This document shows positions 36,941 through 44,195 of a stretch of DNA of 64,000 nucleotides, piece after piece (position 1 is the stretch's first letter; every line of letters begins with the position of its first letter). This DNA comes from Hymenobacter mucosus (GTDB lineage: Bacteria; Bacteroidota; Bacteroidia; Cytophagales; Hymenobacteraceae), in assembly GCF_900188255.1 (NCBI RefSeq), contig NZ_FZNS01000003.1, positions 372,001 to 436,000 on the forward strand, given 5' to 3'. The notes beneath the pieces are model-generated. The model saw only the letters and a list, made by a program, of their open reading frames with translations, had not been told where the DNA came from and made no database searches. The position numbers were made by a program, and so were the translations under genes.

Positions 36941-36948
36941 TATTTTTG
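36941..36948 (+). promoter_or_regulatory. -7 box of the TPR gene at 36977
   Basis: TATTTTTG, an exact TAnnTTTG match, 28 bp upstream of the ATG. No TTG is seen at the expected spacing. Confidence 0.5.
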
Positions 36949-36976
36949 ACGAAACCTACTCCCCTCGGTCAAGCCC

Positions 36977-37801
36977 ATGCGTCGTTTCGTACTGCTGTTG
37001 TCATTGCTGTTGCTACCCTGGCTAGGAATGGCCCAAACCAAAGCCGCTTCCGAAGCGGCGGCGCAGGCAACGGCGCTTCGTAGGGCCAACCAGCTTGTGC
37101 TGGAACGCCACTACGAATCGGCGTGGAAGCTGCTGAAAGTACTGGACCCCTTGAACGTAGAGCCAGCCGTGGTGCTACAGAAAACCGAACTGGCCCTGAA
37201 GTACTACACGGATACGGATGAACTGAAGCGCTTCGCCTTCCGCGACTTGAAGTTGCTAGACCTCTCGCCCGACAGCTTGCGCCAGCTAGGACAAGATACT
37301 GCCCGCTACTCCTTCCCGGTGCGCCAAGTGCTAGAGAAGCTCCAGCAGCAGAACCCCGACAACTACAAGCTGGATCGGGCGCTGGGCGACTACTACTTTA
37401 CCGTGCAGCAGTGCGACTGCGCCGAGCAGACTCTGGGCGAGGATGAGGTGTTTCGGCGCACTATCAAGCATTACCAGCAAGCCCACGACCACGGCCAGGG
37501 CGACTACCTTTCATACTTTGCCTTGGGCTATTCGTACCAGCGGTTGGGCCAGTTCACGGAAAGCTTAGCACCCTTTGAGCGGTCAATTCAGCTGCGCAAA
37601 AACTACCCCACTTCTCACCTCAATTTGGCCTTTGTGTATTTGGAGCTCAAGGATTTTGAGAAGGCCCGCGACCATGCCCGCCGGGCCCAACGGCTCTTCC
37701 CCGACGCTGCTCACAAAGAGGATGCGGGCTACTTGCTCAGCCAAATTGAAGAGCGCATAAAAACGGCCGCCAGCAGCCCAGGCTTACCGAAAGCACCATA
37801 G
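36977..37801 (+). CDS. Secreted TPR protein
   Basis: 274 residues with a signal peptide (WLGMAQ) and TPR units mainly in the C-terminal half (YLSYFALGYSYQRLGQF, PTSHLNLAFVYLELKDF). The central CDCAEQTLGEDE segment has a Cys pair. No enzymatic domain. It ends 25 bp from the convergent iminopeptidase gene with no hairpin between them, an exception to the palindrome rule in this window. Confidence 0.8.
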   Translation: MRRFVLLLSLLLLPWLGMAQTKAASEAAAQATALRRANQLVLERHYESAWKLLKVLDPLNVEPAVVLQKTELALKYYTDTDELKRFAFRDLKLLDLSPDSLRQLGQDTARYSFPVRQVLEKLQQQNPDNYKLDRALGDYYFTVQQCDCAEQTLGEDEVFRRTIKHYQQAHDHGQGDYLSYFALGYSYQRLGQFTESLAPFERSIQLRKNYPTSHLNLAFVYLELKDFEKARDHARRAQRLFPDAAHKEDAGYLLSQIEERIKTAASSPGLPKAP

Positions 37802-37826
37802 CCTGTCGGGCCGCGCTGCTGGGTAG

Positions 37827-38900
37827 TTACAAAGTAGTGCCTGCTCTGAAAGAACCATCGTCGACGGACTTGAGGAACTTGGTGAGGCCGCGGAAGTAGA
37901 TTTGCTGGTCGTCCCACATGCTCATGTGGCTACCTTGGGGGCAGAGTAAGTAGTTGCCTTGCTGCACGCGGTGGCTCATTTCCTCCATTTCCTTGGGGTT
38001 CATGGTGTCAAACTGCCCACCAATCATCAGCGTTGGTACCGTCACCTTGCCCAAGTCGTTCCACCGGTCCCAGGTGAGGAGGCGGCCGGCTGTTTTGAAC
38101 TCGTTGGGACCCTGCATCAACTCGTACACATGCTGGTTTACGTGCTTAAAAGAGCGCGCCACCGGGTCGGGCATAGCGGGTAAGCGCAGAAGGTGGCGGG
38201 AGTAATAATTCTTGAACACCAACCCCTCGTAGGTAGGGTTATGGTAGTCTTTGCGCGCCTCAAATTTCTCTAGCGAGTCGAGGAGGGTAGGGCGTAGTTT
38301 TGTCCGTAAGGTTTTGTTGTAGGCATCGTAGCGCGGAATGCTGGCTACCATGTTGGAAATGACGAGGCCAGCCAAATGGTCTTGGTGCTTGAGAGCATAT
38401 TCCAGCGCCAGAATACCGCCCCAGGAGTGCCCCAGCACGTAAAATTTGTCGATGCCCAGCGCTTGGCGCACTTGCTCCACTTCGTCCACAAACCGCTCGG
38501 TGCGCCATAAGTCGTCATCCTGGGGCTGATCGCTGTAGTAGGAGCCTAGCTGGTCGTACTCGTAGAACTCAATTCCTTCCTGCGGGAAGAAGCTCTCGAA
38601 GCATTCCATGTACTCGTGGGTCATGGCCGGGCCGCCATGTAGGAGGAGCACCTTAATCTTGCCCGTCCCGAACCGCTTCGTCCACACATTGAAGGTGCCC
38701 TTTGGTGTCTTAATCGGAATCACCTGTACCCCACCCGTGCGGATGCCTGTTTCAAACGGCTGCAAATAGCCCGTTGTGCCCAGGCTAGACGACTTATTGG
38801 AAGATTCCGGAGTAGAACCGGGCTTCTGCTGGCAAGCAGTAAGTGTGAGGGCGGCAGCCAGGGCTACGCTAGGGAAGCGGGTGAGGAGAGGTAGGGTCAT
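37827..38900 (-). CDS. Prolyl-iminopeptidase-like lipoprotein (alpha/beta hydrolase)
   Basis: 357 residues with a lipoprotein signal (TLTAC, Cys at about 23) and an S33-family alpha/beta hydrolase: oxyanion segment LLLHGGPAMTHEY, nucleophile elbow VLGHSWGGILAL, catalytic Asp in IGGQFDTMNP and His in CPQGSHMSMW. It probably removes N-terminal proline or other residues from peptides in the periplasm. Confidence 0.88.
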   Translation of the reverse strand: MTLPLLTRFPSVALAAALTLTACQQKPGSTPESSNKSSSLGTTGYLQPFETGIRTGGVQVIPIKTPKGTFNVWTKRFGTGKIKVLLLHGGPAMTHEYMECFESFFPQEGIEFYEYDQLGSYYSDQPQDDDLWRTERFVDEVEQVRQALGIDKFYVLGHSWGGILALEYALKHQDHLAGLVISNMVASIPRYDAYNKTLRTKLRPTLLDSLEKFEARKDYHNPTYEGLVFKNYYSRHLLRLPAMPDPVARSFKHVNQHVYELMQGPNEFKTAGRLLTWDRWNDLGKVTVPTLMIGGQFDTMNPKEMEEMSHRVQQGNYLLCPQGSHMSMWDDQQIYFRGLTKFLKSVDDGSFRAGTTL

Positions 38901-38980
38901 AGATGGAGTTCGGTTCGTTCTTCAATAGTAGAAAGAACTGAGGTAAAGCCGGCTAAGCCAGTGCCGCGAACCAATAAAAA

Positions 38981-39088
38981 GCACGGCATCCTAAGCAGTC
39001 TGAAGAATCTGACCACGTAATGAACAACCGGCCTAGAATGGCCCATGCTCGACGTGACAAGATCTTCGCGCTGCTCAGGATGCCGGGC
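38981..39088. repeat. Dispersed inverted repeat family A
   Basis: Left arm GCACGGCATCCTAAGCAGTC and right arm CGCGCTGCTCAGGATGCCGGGC are inverted copies of each other with a few mismatches. They resemble the arms at 14151-14251. It lies upstream of the minus-strand iminopeptidase gene. Confidence 0.65.
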
Positions 39089-39117
39089 TACACGGTGCAA
39101 AAGCTGCTAAAACCAGC

Positions 39118-39215
39118 CCGTCCTATCAAGCTTGCTGGGCCAGTTCGCTTGTATCGTTGAGTTACGTTACAACGGTAACACGCAAGCTGGCTCAGCAAGT
39201 TTGGTAGGACAGGTT
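39118..39215. repeat. Inverted repeat family C, probable end of the aro operon
   Basis: Imperfect long hairpin. Arms CGTCCTATCAAGCTTGCTGG and its relative AGCAAGTTTGGTAGGACAGG pair with a few mismatches around a loop of about 40 nt. It follows the DAHP synthase stop (39263) on the minus strand. It shares CAGTTCGCTTG(T/C)ATCGT(T/C)GA with 40459-40478. Confidence 0.55.
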
Positions 39216-39262
39216 TTTTAGGTAGGGGTAGTTGCGTGAAGTATACGCTAATAGCCTAACTG

Positions 39263-40366
39263 CTACAGGTTTTCGCGGTTCATTACGCGGTTCTGGCGGT
39301 TGATAGACTCCAGGTGTACCGCATCGAAATACTTCATGATGAAGTCGCGGGTGAGGCCTAGCTGGTTGCCCTTCTGCACGCCGCGCTCCAGAATCTCATT
39401 CCAGCGGCTGGTTTGCAGAATGGTAATGTCATTGTCTTTCTTGTATTGACCAATGCTTTCCGCCACCTGCATGCGGCGGCCCAGCAAGTGCAGAATCTCG
39501 TCGTCGAGCTGGTTAATTTGCTCGCGCAGGGTGCTGAGCACCGTCAGGAACTCCTGCTGGTCGGTCGTTTCGTGGCGCCAGGTCAAACCGTCGAGTAGTT
39601 CGGCGAGGCGCTCGGGCGTTACTTGCTGCTTGGCGTCGCTCCAAGCGTTGTCAGGGTCGATGTGCGACTCCAGCATCAGCCCGTCGAAGTCAAGGTCAAT
39701 AGACTTTTGAGCCACACCAGCTAGGCCCGTACGGTTGCCGCAAATGTGGCTAGGGTCGCAGATGATGGGCAGCTCGGGCAGGCGGCGCTTCATCTCAATG
39801 GGCAAGTGCCACATGGGGGCATTGCGGAATTCTGTGTTGCCGTAGCTGGCAAAGCCCCGGTGAATCAAGCCAATGCGCTTCACGCCAGCTTTTGCCAACC
39901 GCTCCACGGCGCCCATCCACAGTTCTAGGTCGGGGTGCACGGGGTTCTTGATGAACACGGGTACGTCGGTGCCGCGCAGGGCATCGGCCACGGCCTGCAC
40001 TGAGAAGGGGTTTACCGTGGTACGGGCTCCAATCCAGAGCACATCCACGTCGAAAGCCAGCGCATCTTCCACGTGCTTAGGCGTTGCTACTTCTACGGTA
40101 GTAGGCAGGCCCGTTAGTTGCTTCGCTTTTTGCAGCCAGGGCAGGCCCTTTGTGCCAATTCCTTCGAATAGGCCGGGCTTGGTGCGGGGCTTCCAAATGC
40201 CGGCGCGCAGCATGTCTACTTTGCCTGTAGCGGCCAGCCGGGTGCAGGTAGCAATAAGCTGCTCTTCAGTTTCGGCCGAGCAGGGGCCCGAAATGATGAG
40301 GGGCTTTTTGGCCAGGAAGCTTTTGTGGTCGGTTGCGTCGGCGGGGGAGGTGAGGAGTTGTTCCAT
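39263..40366 (-). CDS. Bifunctional DAHP synthase / chorismate mutase
   Basis: 367 residues. The N-terminal DAHP synthase (about 1-265) condenses PEP and erythrose-4-phosphate: IISGPCSAETEEQL, the Lys/Arg motif GIWKPRTKPG, IGARTTVNP, CDPSHICGNRTGL. The C-terminal AroQ chorismate mutase (about 275-360) has REQINQLDDEILHLLGRR. The ATG at 40366 is chosen as the family start. As the last gene of the pheA operon it joins entry to the shikimate pathway with the chorismate branch point, and the mutase domain probably gives allosteric control. Confidence 0.93.
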   Translation of the reverse strand: MEQLLTSPADATDHKSFLAKKPLIISGPCSAETEEQLIATCTRLAATGKVDMLRAGIWKPRTKPGLFEGIGTKGLPWLQKAKQLTGLPTTVEVATPKHVEDALAFDVDVLWIGARTTVNPFSVQAVADALRGTDVPVFIKNPVHPDLELWMGAVERLAKAGVKRIGLIHRGFASYGNTEFRNAPMWHLPIEMKRRLPELPIICDPSHICGNRTGLAGVAQKSIDLDFDGLMLESHIDPDNAWSDAKQQVTPERLAELLDGLTWRHETTDQQEFLTVLSTLREQINQLDDEILHLLGRRMQVAESIGQYKKDNDITILQTSRWNEILERGVQKGNQLGLTRDFIMKYFDAVHLESINRQNRVMNRENL

Positions 40367-40442
40367 GGTATGATTAGGTTGTTTTTTCGGTTGAAGCGGC
40401 CCAGAGCGCCCAGGCAGCAGGAAGCTATTATCTGAGTGCCTT

Positions 40443-40520
40443 GTCAAGCAGGAGGAAGCAGTTCGCTTGCATCGTCGAAGGAGTTTGGCAACAAGAGCAG
40501 GCAAGGCGAATCGGTAAGCT
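40443..40520. repeat. Second copy of repeat family C, upstream of DAHP synthase
   Basis: Within the 190-bp gap between tyrA and the DAHP synthase gene, 40459-40478 matches 39141-39160 in 18 of 20 positions. With the downstream copy it flanks the DAHP synthase gene on both sides. Arms here are degenerate. Confidence 0.45.
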
Positions 40521-40556
40521 CGACATTACGGACTTTCATTGGGTTCTAGCCACGTG

Positions 40557-41402
40557 TTATTTCAGAATCTTTTTGATCAGGTTGGCTTGCTGAATTTGCT
40601 GGTACACGGCCGAGTAATCCTCCTGAGCCAGCAGTTCGCGCAGGTGCTGTAGCTGGTGAATGTGCTCATCCAGCACATCCAGCACGTTCACGCGGTTCTG
40701 GCGGAAGATAGGCACCCACATATCGGGGGAGCTTTTGGCTAGGCGCACCGTCGATTCAAAACCGCCGCTGGCTAGGGCAAAGATCTGTTGTTCTTCCTTC
40801 TCTTTCTCCAATACGGTGAGTGCCAAGGCAAATGACGTGATATGGGAGATGTGAGAGATGTAGGCCGTGTGCAAATCGTGGGCGGCGGCGTCCATGTACA
40901 CCAGGCGCATCGTTAGCCGCCCAAACACGGCTTCCACGCGGGCTACGGCATCGTTGGCGCTACGTGCGGCATCGCAAATCACCAGCGTCTTTTCGCGGAA
41001 CAGGCCCGGTACGGCGGCCGACGGCCCCGAGTACTCCGTACCGGCCATGGGATGCACCGCCACAAAACGAGCACGCTGCGGGTGGCTGTCTACGTGGCTG
41101 AGCAGCGTAGCTTTCGTCGAGCCGACATCAATAACCGTCTGGCGTTCGGTTGCTACGTCGAGCACCTGAGGCAGCACGCCTAGCATGGCATCCATGGGCA
41201 CGGCCACCACTACTAAGTCGGCGCGCGTTACAGCGGCGGCAAGGTCGGCTTCCACTTCATCTACCAAGCCCAGCGCCACGGCCTGCCGTTGGTTTTCGGG
41301 GCTGCGGTCTACCCCAATGATGTGGTGAGCCAAGCCTGCTTCCTTGAGGCTCAGCGCCAGAGAGCCGCCAATCAGCCCAATTCCTATTATTGTGACTACC
41401 AT
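40557..41402 (-). CDS. tyrA: Prephenate dehydrogenase
   Basis: Oxidative decarboxylation of prephenate to 4-hydroxyphenylpyruvate for tyrosine. 281 residues with the NAD motif IGIGLIGGSLALSL and the substrate segment AVHPMAGTEYSGP. A short C-terminal helical dimerisation part, without an ACT domain. Third in the operon, 115 bp after the aminotransferase. Confidence 0.95.
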   Translation of the reverse strand: MVVTIIGIGLIGGSLALSLKEAGLAHHIIGVDRSPENQRQAVALGLVDEVEADLAAAVTRADLVVVAVPMDAMLGVLPQVLDVATERQTVIDVGSTKATLLSHVDSHPQRARFVAVHPMAGTEYSGPSAAVPGLFREKTLVICDAARSANDAVARVEAVFGRLTMRLVYMDAAAHDLHTAYISHISHITSFALALTVLEKEKEEQQIFALASGGFESTVRLAKSSPDMWVPIFRQNRVNVLDVLDEHIHQLQHLRELLAQEDYSAVYQQIQQANLIKKILK

Positions 41403-41440
41403 GAGAATGAAGTAGTGAAATGCTGTTCAGTGGCTAGGTG

Positions 41441-41514
41441 GAGCGAAGGACCCGCGAAGAATGGGATGCGAGGCCCAGGAGAAGTCCGTTGCAGCGGATG
41501 CGGGCCCTTCGCTC
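41441..41514. repeat. Long-armed hairpin inside the aro operon
   Basis: Arms 41441-41455 (GAGCGAAGGACCCGC) and 41500-41514 (GCGGGCCCTTCGCTC) pair at 14 of 15 positions across a 44-nt loop, in the aminotransferase-tyrA gap. No T-run follows on the minus strand, so it is more likely an RNA-stability or processing element or a repeat than a terminator. Confidence 0.55.
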
Positions 41515-41517
41515 GGC

Positions 41518-42699
41518 CTAGGCCGGTTGGCTAGTAGTGCGGGCCGCCTTGATGCGGCTGAGGGCGGCGCCCAAAACGGCGGTGGTTTGGCACAGGCTTA
41601 CCCGAATGAAGTGGTTGCCATTGCTGCCGAAGATGCCGCCAGGGGTGATGAATACTCGTGCTGCGTGCAGTAGCTCGTCGCTGAGAGCGTACCCATCAGC
41701 GTAGCCAGCCGGAATAGCGGCCCACACGAACAAGCCCACTTGGTTGCGCTCATACGTGCAGCCGATGGTGTCCAGAAGTTCAAATACCAATTCGCGGCGG
41801 GCCCGGTAGTGCGCGTTCAACTCATCATACCAGGTAGCATCTAGGTTGAGGGCTTCTACCGCCGCCAGTTGCACCGGCAGAAACATACCCGAGTCGAGGT
41901 TGCTCTTGAAGCGCAGTACTTCCTGAAGTAAATCGGCGCGGCCCGCCAGCATCCCTACCCGCCAGCCCGCCATGTTGTGCGACTTGCTCAGGGAGTTCAA
42001 CTCCAGCACTACCTCCCGGGCTCCTTCCACGGCCAGCAAGCTTTGGGGTGCCTCCGTGTTCAGGATGAAGCTGTAGGGATTGTCGTGTACCAGCAAGATG
42101 TGGTGCTCCCGGGCGAAGGCCACCAACTTGGTGAAGAAAGTAGCATCGGCGGCCGTGCCAGTAGGCATATGGGGGTAGTTTACCCACATCAGCTTCACGC
42201 GGCTCAGGTCGCGCTGGGCCAGGTCTGTCAGGTTGGGGAGCCAATGGTTTTCAGCCGTCAGGTCGTAGTCGATGGGGGTGGCGCCGCTGAGGTGGGCGGC
42301 CGCGCGGTAGGCCGGGTAGCCCGGATTCGGAATCAATACCTCGTCGCCAGCCTCCAAAAACGTCATGCTCACGTGGATGATACCTTCCTTGGATCCTAGT
42401 AAGGGCAACACCTCCGACTCCGGGTCTAACACGACCCCGTACTGACGCTGGTACCAAGCCGTCATGGCTTGGCGCAGGGCTGCTACCCCTTTGTAGCTCT
42501 GGTAGGCGTGGGTAGTAGGCTGCTCGGCGGCGCGGGTAAGGGCTGCTACCACATTGGGGTGGGGCGGCATGTCGGGGCTGCCAATTCCAAGGTTAATGAT
42601 CTGGGCACCGGCTTTATTAAGACCTTCAATTTCGCGCAGCTTCTGCGAGAAGTAGTACTCTTGAGTGTGCTGAAGGCGGCTGGCTACGGATACTTGCAT
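41518..42699 (-). CDS. Class I/II aminotransferase of the Phe/Tyr operon
   Basis: 393-residue PLP enzyme. The Schiff-base lysine is in LNSLSKSHNMAGWRVG, with the substrate motif INLGIGSPDMPPHPN and NPGYPAYRAA. By position between pheA and tyrA it most likely transaminates phenylpyruvate and 4-hydroxyphenylpyruvate to Phe and Tyr, though related enzymes act in lysine synthesis. The ATG at 42699 is chosen over an upstream TTG. Confidence 0.88.
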   Translation of the reverse strand: MQVSVASRLQHTQEYYFSQKLREIEGLNKAGAQIINLGIGSPDMPPHPNVVAALTRAAEQPTTHAYQSYKGVAALRQAMTAWYQRQYGVVLDPESEVLPLLGSKEGIIHVSMTFLEAGDEVLIPNPGYPAYRAAAHLSGATPIDYDLTAENHWLPNLTDLAQRDLSRVKLMWVNYPHMPTGTAADATFFTKLVAFAREHHILLVHDNPYSFILNTEAPQSLLAVEGAREVVLELNSLSKSHNMAGWRVGMLAGRADLLQEVLRFKSNLDSGMFLPVQLAAVEALNLDATWYDELNAHYRARRELVFELLDTIGCTYERNQVGLFVWAAIPAGYADGYALSDELLHAARVFITPGGIFGSNGNHFIRVSLCQTTAVLGAALSRIKAARTTSQPA

Positions 42700-42797
42700 C
42701 GGAGGAAGTATGGTTGGGGGCAAGAGGTTGCCCGTGAGGTGGAGGGAGCGGCTGGCGTTAGAGTGTACTCACCTGCTAGTGGTTGCTAGGGTAGAGG

Positions 42798-43628
42798 TTA
42801 GTGCGTAGTACCCTTATGATAGACGCCCAGCACCTGCACGCTTTCCGTGACGGGCTGCATTTCGCGGAGGGCCGCCTCAAACTGATCGGGGTGGTCGAAC
42901 TCCAAATCGGCGTGGAAGTAATAGTTCCAGGTGCTGCCGGGCTTGGGAAAAGACTGTAGCTTGGAAAGGTTGATGCCCAGGTCGGCAATCCGCACCAGCA
43001 CCCGTGCCAGGCTGCCCTGGGCGTGAGAGGTGTGGAAGTACAACGACGCTTTGTTGGGCTGCTCCACGGCCAGGGCGTTTTCGGGTTTGGCAATTACCAG
43101 AAAGCGCGTGTAGTTCTTTTTCTCGGTCTGAATGCTGGGCGCAATGATGTCCAAATCGAACAGCTCGGCGGCTAGTTGCCCAGCAATGGCGGCAATGCCC
43201 GTTTGGTGGCCTTCTCGAATGCGGCGGGCGCTGAGGGCCGTGTCTTCAGTTTCTACCAGGCGCCACGTGGGCTGCTTCACCAAAAAATCGGTGCACTGCA
43301 GCAGGGCCATGGGATGGGAATGCACCTCCCGGATGTCGGTGAGCTGCTGGCCGGGGAGGGCCAGTAGGTGCTGCTGAATCCGTAGGTACACTTCCCCCAT
43401 CACCCGCAGACCCGATTTGCGCAACAGCGTGTAGTTCGGCAGAATGCTACCCGCAATGGAGTTCTCAATGGCCATTACCGCCGCATCGGTTTGCCCTTCG
43501 GCTACCTGGCGGATCACGTCGCCAAACGTAGCGCAAGGCGCGGTTTGGGTGGTGGGTCCGAAGTAGTGGCGGGCAGCTATCTGATGGAAACTACCTTCAA
43601 AGCCTTGAATGGCGACGGTTGGGAGCAT
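42798..43628 (-). CDS. pheA: Prephenate dehydratase
   Basis: Converts prephenate to phenylpyruvate. 276 residues: PDT catalytic domain (AIQGFEGSFHQIAARHYF, MAIENSIAGSI, NYTRFLVIAK) and a C-terminal ACT domain for Phe feedback (HAQGSLARVLVRIADLGINLSKLQSFP). First structural gene of the operon, starting 27 bp after an attenuator terminator and preceded by two Phe/Tyr-rich leader peptides. Confidence 0.96.
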   Translation of the reverse strand: MLPTVAIQGFEGSFHQIAARHYFGPTTQTAPCATFGDVIRQVAEGQTDAAVMAIENSIAGSILPNYTLLRKSGLRVMGEVYLRIQQHLLALPGQQLTDIREVHSHPMALLQCTDFLVKQPTWRLVETEDTALSARRIREGHQTGIAAIAGQLAAELFDLDIIAPSIQTEKKNYTRFLVIAKPENALAVEQPNKASLYFHTSHAQGSLARVLVRIADLGINLSKLQSFPKPGSTWNYYFHADLEFDHPDQFEAALREMQPVTESVQVLGVYHKGTTH

Positions 43629-43654
43629 GGTGCGGGTACTAAAAAAACAGCATT

Positions 43655-43682
43655 AAAAAAGGCCTCCGGAGTGCGGGGCCTT
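43655..43682 (-). terminator. Attenuator terminator 2 of the pheA leader
   Basis: On the minus strand AAGGCC-CCG pairs with CGG-(A)-GGCCTT around a 5-nt loop, and the stem runs directly into six T residues. Competing segments lie upstream in leader peptide 2: minus-strand CCGGGCCT (plus coordinates 43725-43732) can pair with AGGCCC(C)G of the 5' arm, and CCGGAG (43713-43718) can pair with CTCCGG of the 3' side. Confidence 0.8.
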
Positions 43683-43708
43683 GGGTTTGCGGTGGTGGCT
43701 GCTTGGGG

Positions 43709-43789
43709 TCAGCTCCGGCAAATCAGGCCCGGCTTCTTTGTAAAAAAGAAGTAGTAATAGCCGTAATAAAAGAATGCCGAAGGGAACAT
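43709..43789 (-). CDS. Leader peptide 2 of the Phe/Tyr operon
   Basis: 26-residue peptide starting at an ATG at 43789. Codons 6-16 read FFYYGYYYFFF, ten aromatic residues in eleven. The rest is a Lys/Pro-containing tail ending before TGA at 43709. The Phe codons TTCTTTTTT and the downstream Lys codons AAAGAAG can form a 7-bp hairpin, giving an alternative to the antiterminator. It lies between terminators 1 and 2. Confidence 0.82.
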   Translation of the reverse strand: MFPSAFFYYGYYYFFFTKKPGLICRS

Positions 43790-43809
43790 GAGTAGCAGCG
43801 TGTGAGCGT

Positions 43810-43843
43810 AAAAAAAGCGCCTCCCGAGGTTGTCGAGAGGCGC
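43810..43843 (-). terminator. Attenuator terminator 1 of the pheA leader
   Basis: Stem GCGCCTC(T)CGA with its partner TCG(G)GAGGCGC (one mismatch, 11-nt arms), 5-nt loop, followed on the minus strand by seven T residues (43810-43816). Its 5' arm also pairs with segment 2 at 43874-43883, the antiterminator. Confidence 0.85.
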
Positions 43844-43883
43844 TGTGTGTTTCGGTTTGGAAAGCTACAGGGGGGCCGCTCGA

Positions 43884-43943
43884 CTACGTGGTGACGTAGT
43901 AGAAGTAGTAGATAAAAAAGAAGCGGCCGATGGGCTGAGTCAT
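43884..43943 (-). CDS. Leader peptide 1 of the Phe/Tyr operon
   Basis: 19-residue peptide MTQPIGRFFFIYYFYYVTT, ATG at 43943, TAG at 43884-43886. Eight of nine consecutive residues (8-16) are Phe or Tyr. The stop codon directly abuts antiterminator segment 2, so a ribosome that reaches the stop would cover it and let the terminator form. No strong Shine-Dalgarno is seen, as is common in Bacteroidota. Only a weak -7-like box (TAATTTGG, 43994-44001) is found upstream. Confidence 0.85.
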   Translation of the reverse strand: MTQPIGRFFFIYYFYYVTT

Positions 43944-44195
43944 GAGAATCAGGTGCTTTACGGTGGGCAAGGTGGGGAAGCCCCGCGGTAATTCCAAATT
44001 ATTTTTTTCAAGAACTACCTAACCCACGGCCAAGGCGGGGCGTTTGGAGTAATTATTACTGCGCCTGGCAACTGCCTGATAATAAGATAATACTGGGCTA
44101 TTTGCTTTTGCTGGTAGCTGGCTAGAAGGCTGGTCCCGCAAATTGCCAGTTACTTTGTGGCGGCTGGCCGGTTATAGCCGAATTACTTCCTGATC

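Larger units (their letters stand above)
43655..43943 (-). promoter_or_regulatory. Tandem Phe/Tyr-sensing transcription attenuator
   Basis: Two complete leader-peptide-plus-terminator modules in series precede pheA. Module 1: peptide 43884-43943, segment 1 GGCCGCT (43922-43928), segment 2 TCGAGCGGCC just after the stop (43874-43883), segment 3 GCGCCTCTCGA (43833-43843), segment 4 TCGGGAGGCGC (43817-43827) and a T7 run. Segments 1:2 pair over 7 bp, 2:3 over 8 of 9 bp and 3:4 form the terminator. A ribosome stalled on Phe or Tyr codons would mask segment 1, allow 2:3 and open transcription. Module 2 follows the same logic with peptide 43709-43789. Confidence 0.82.
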
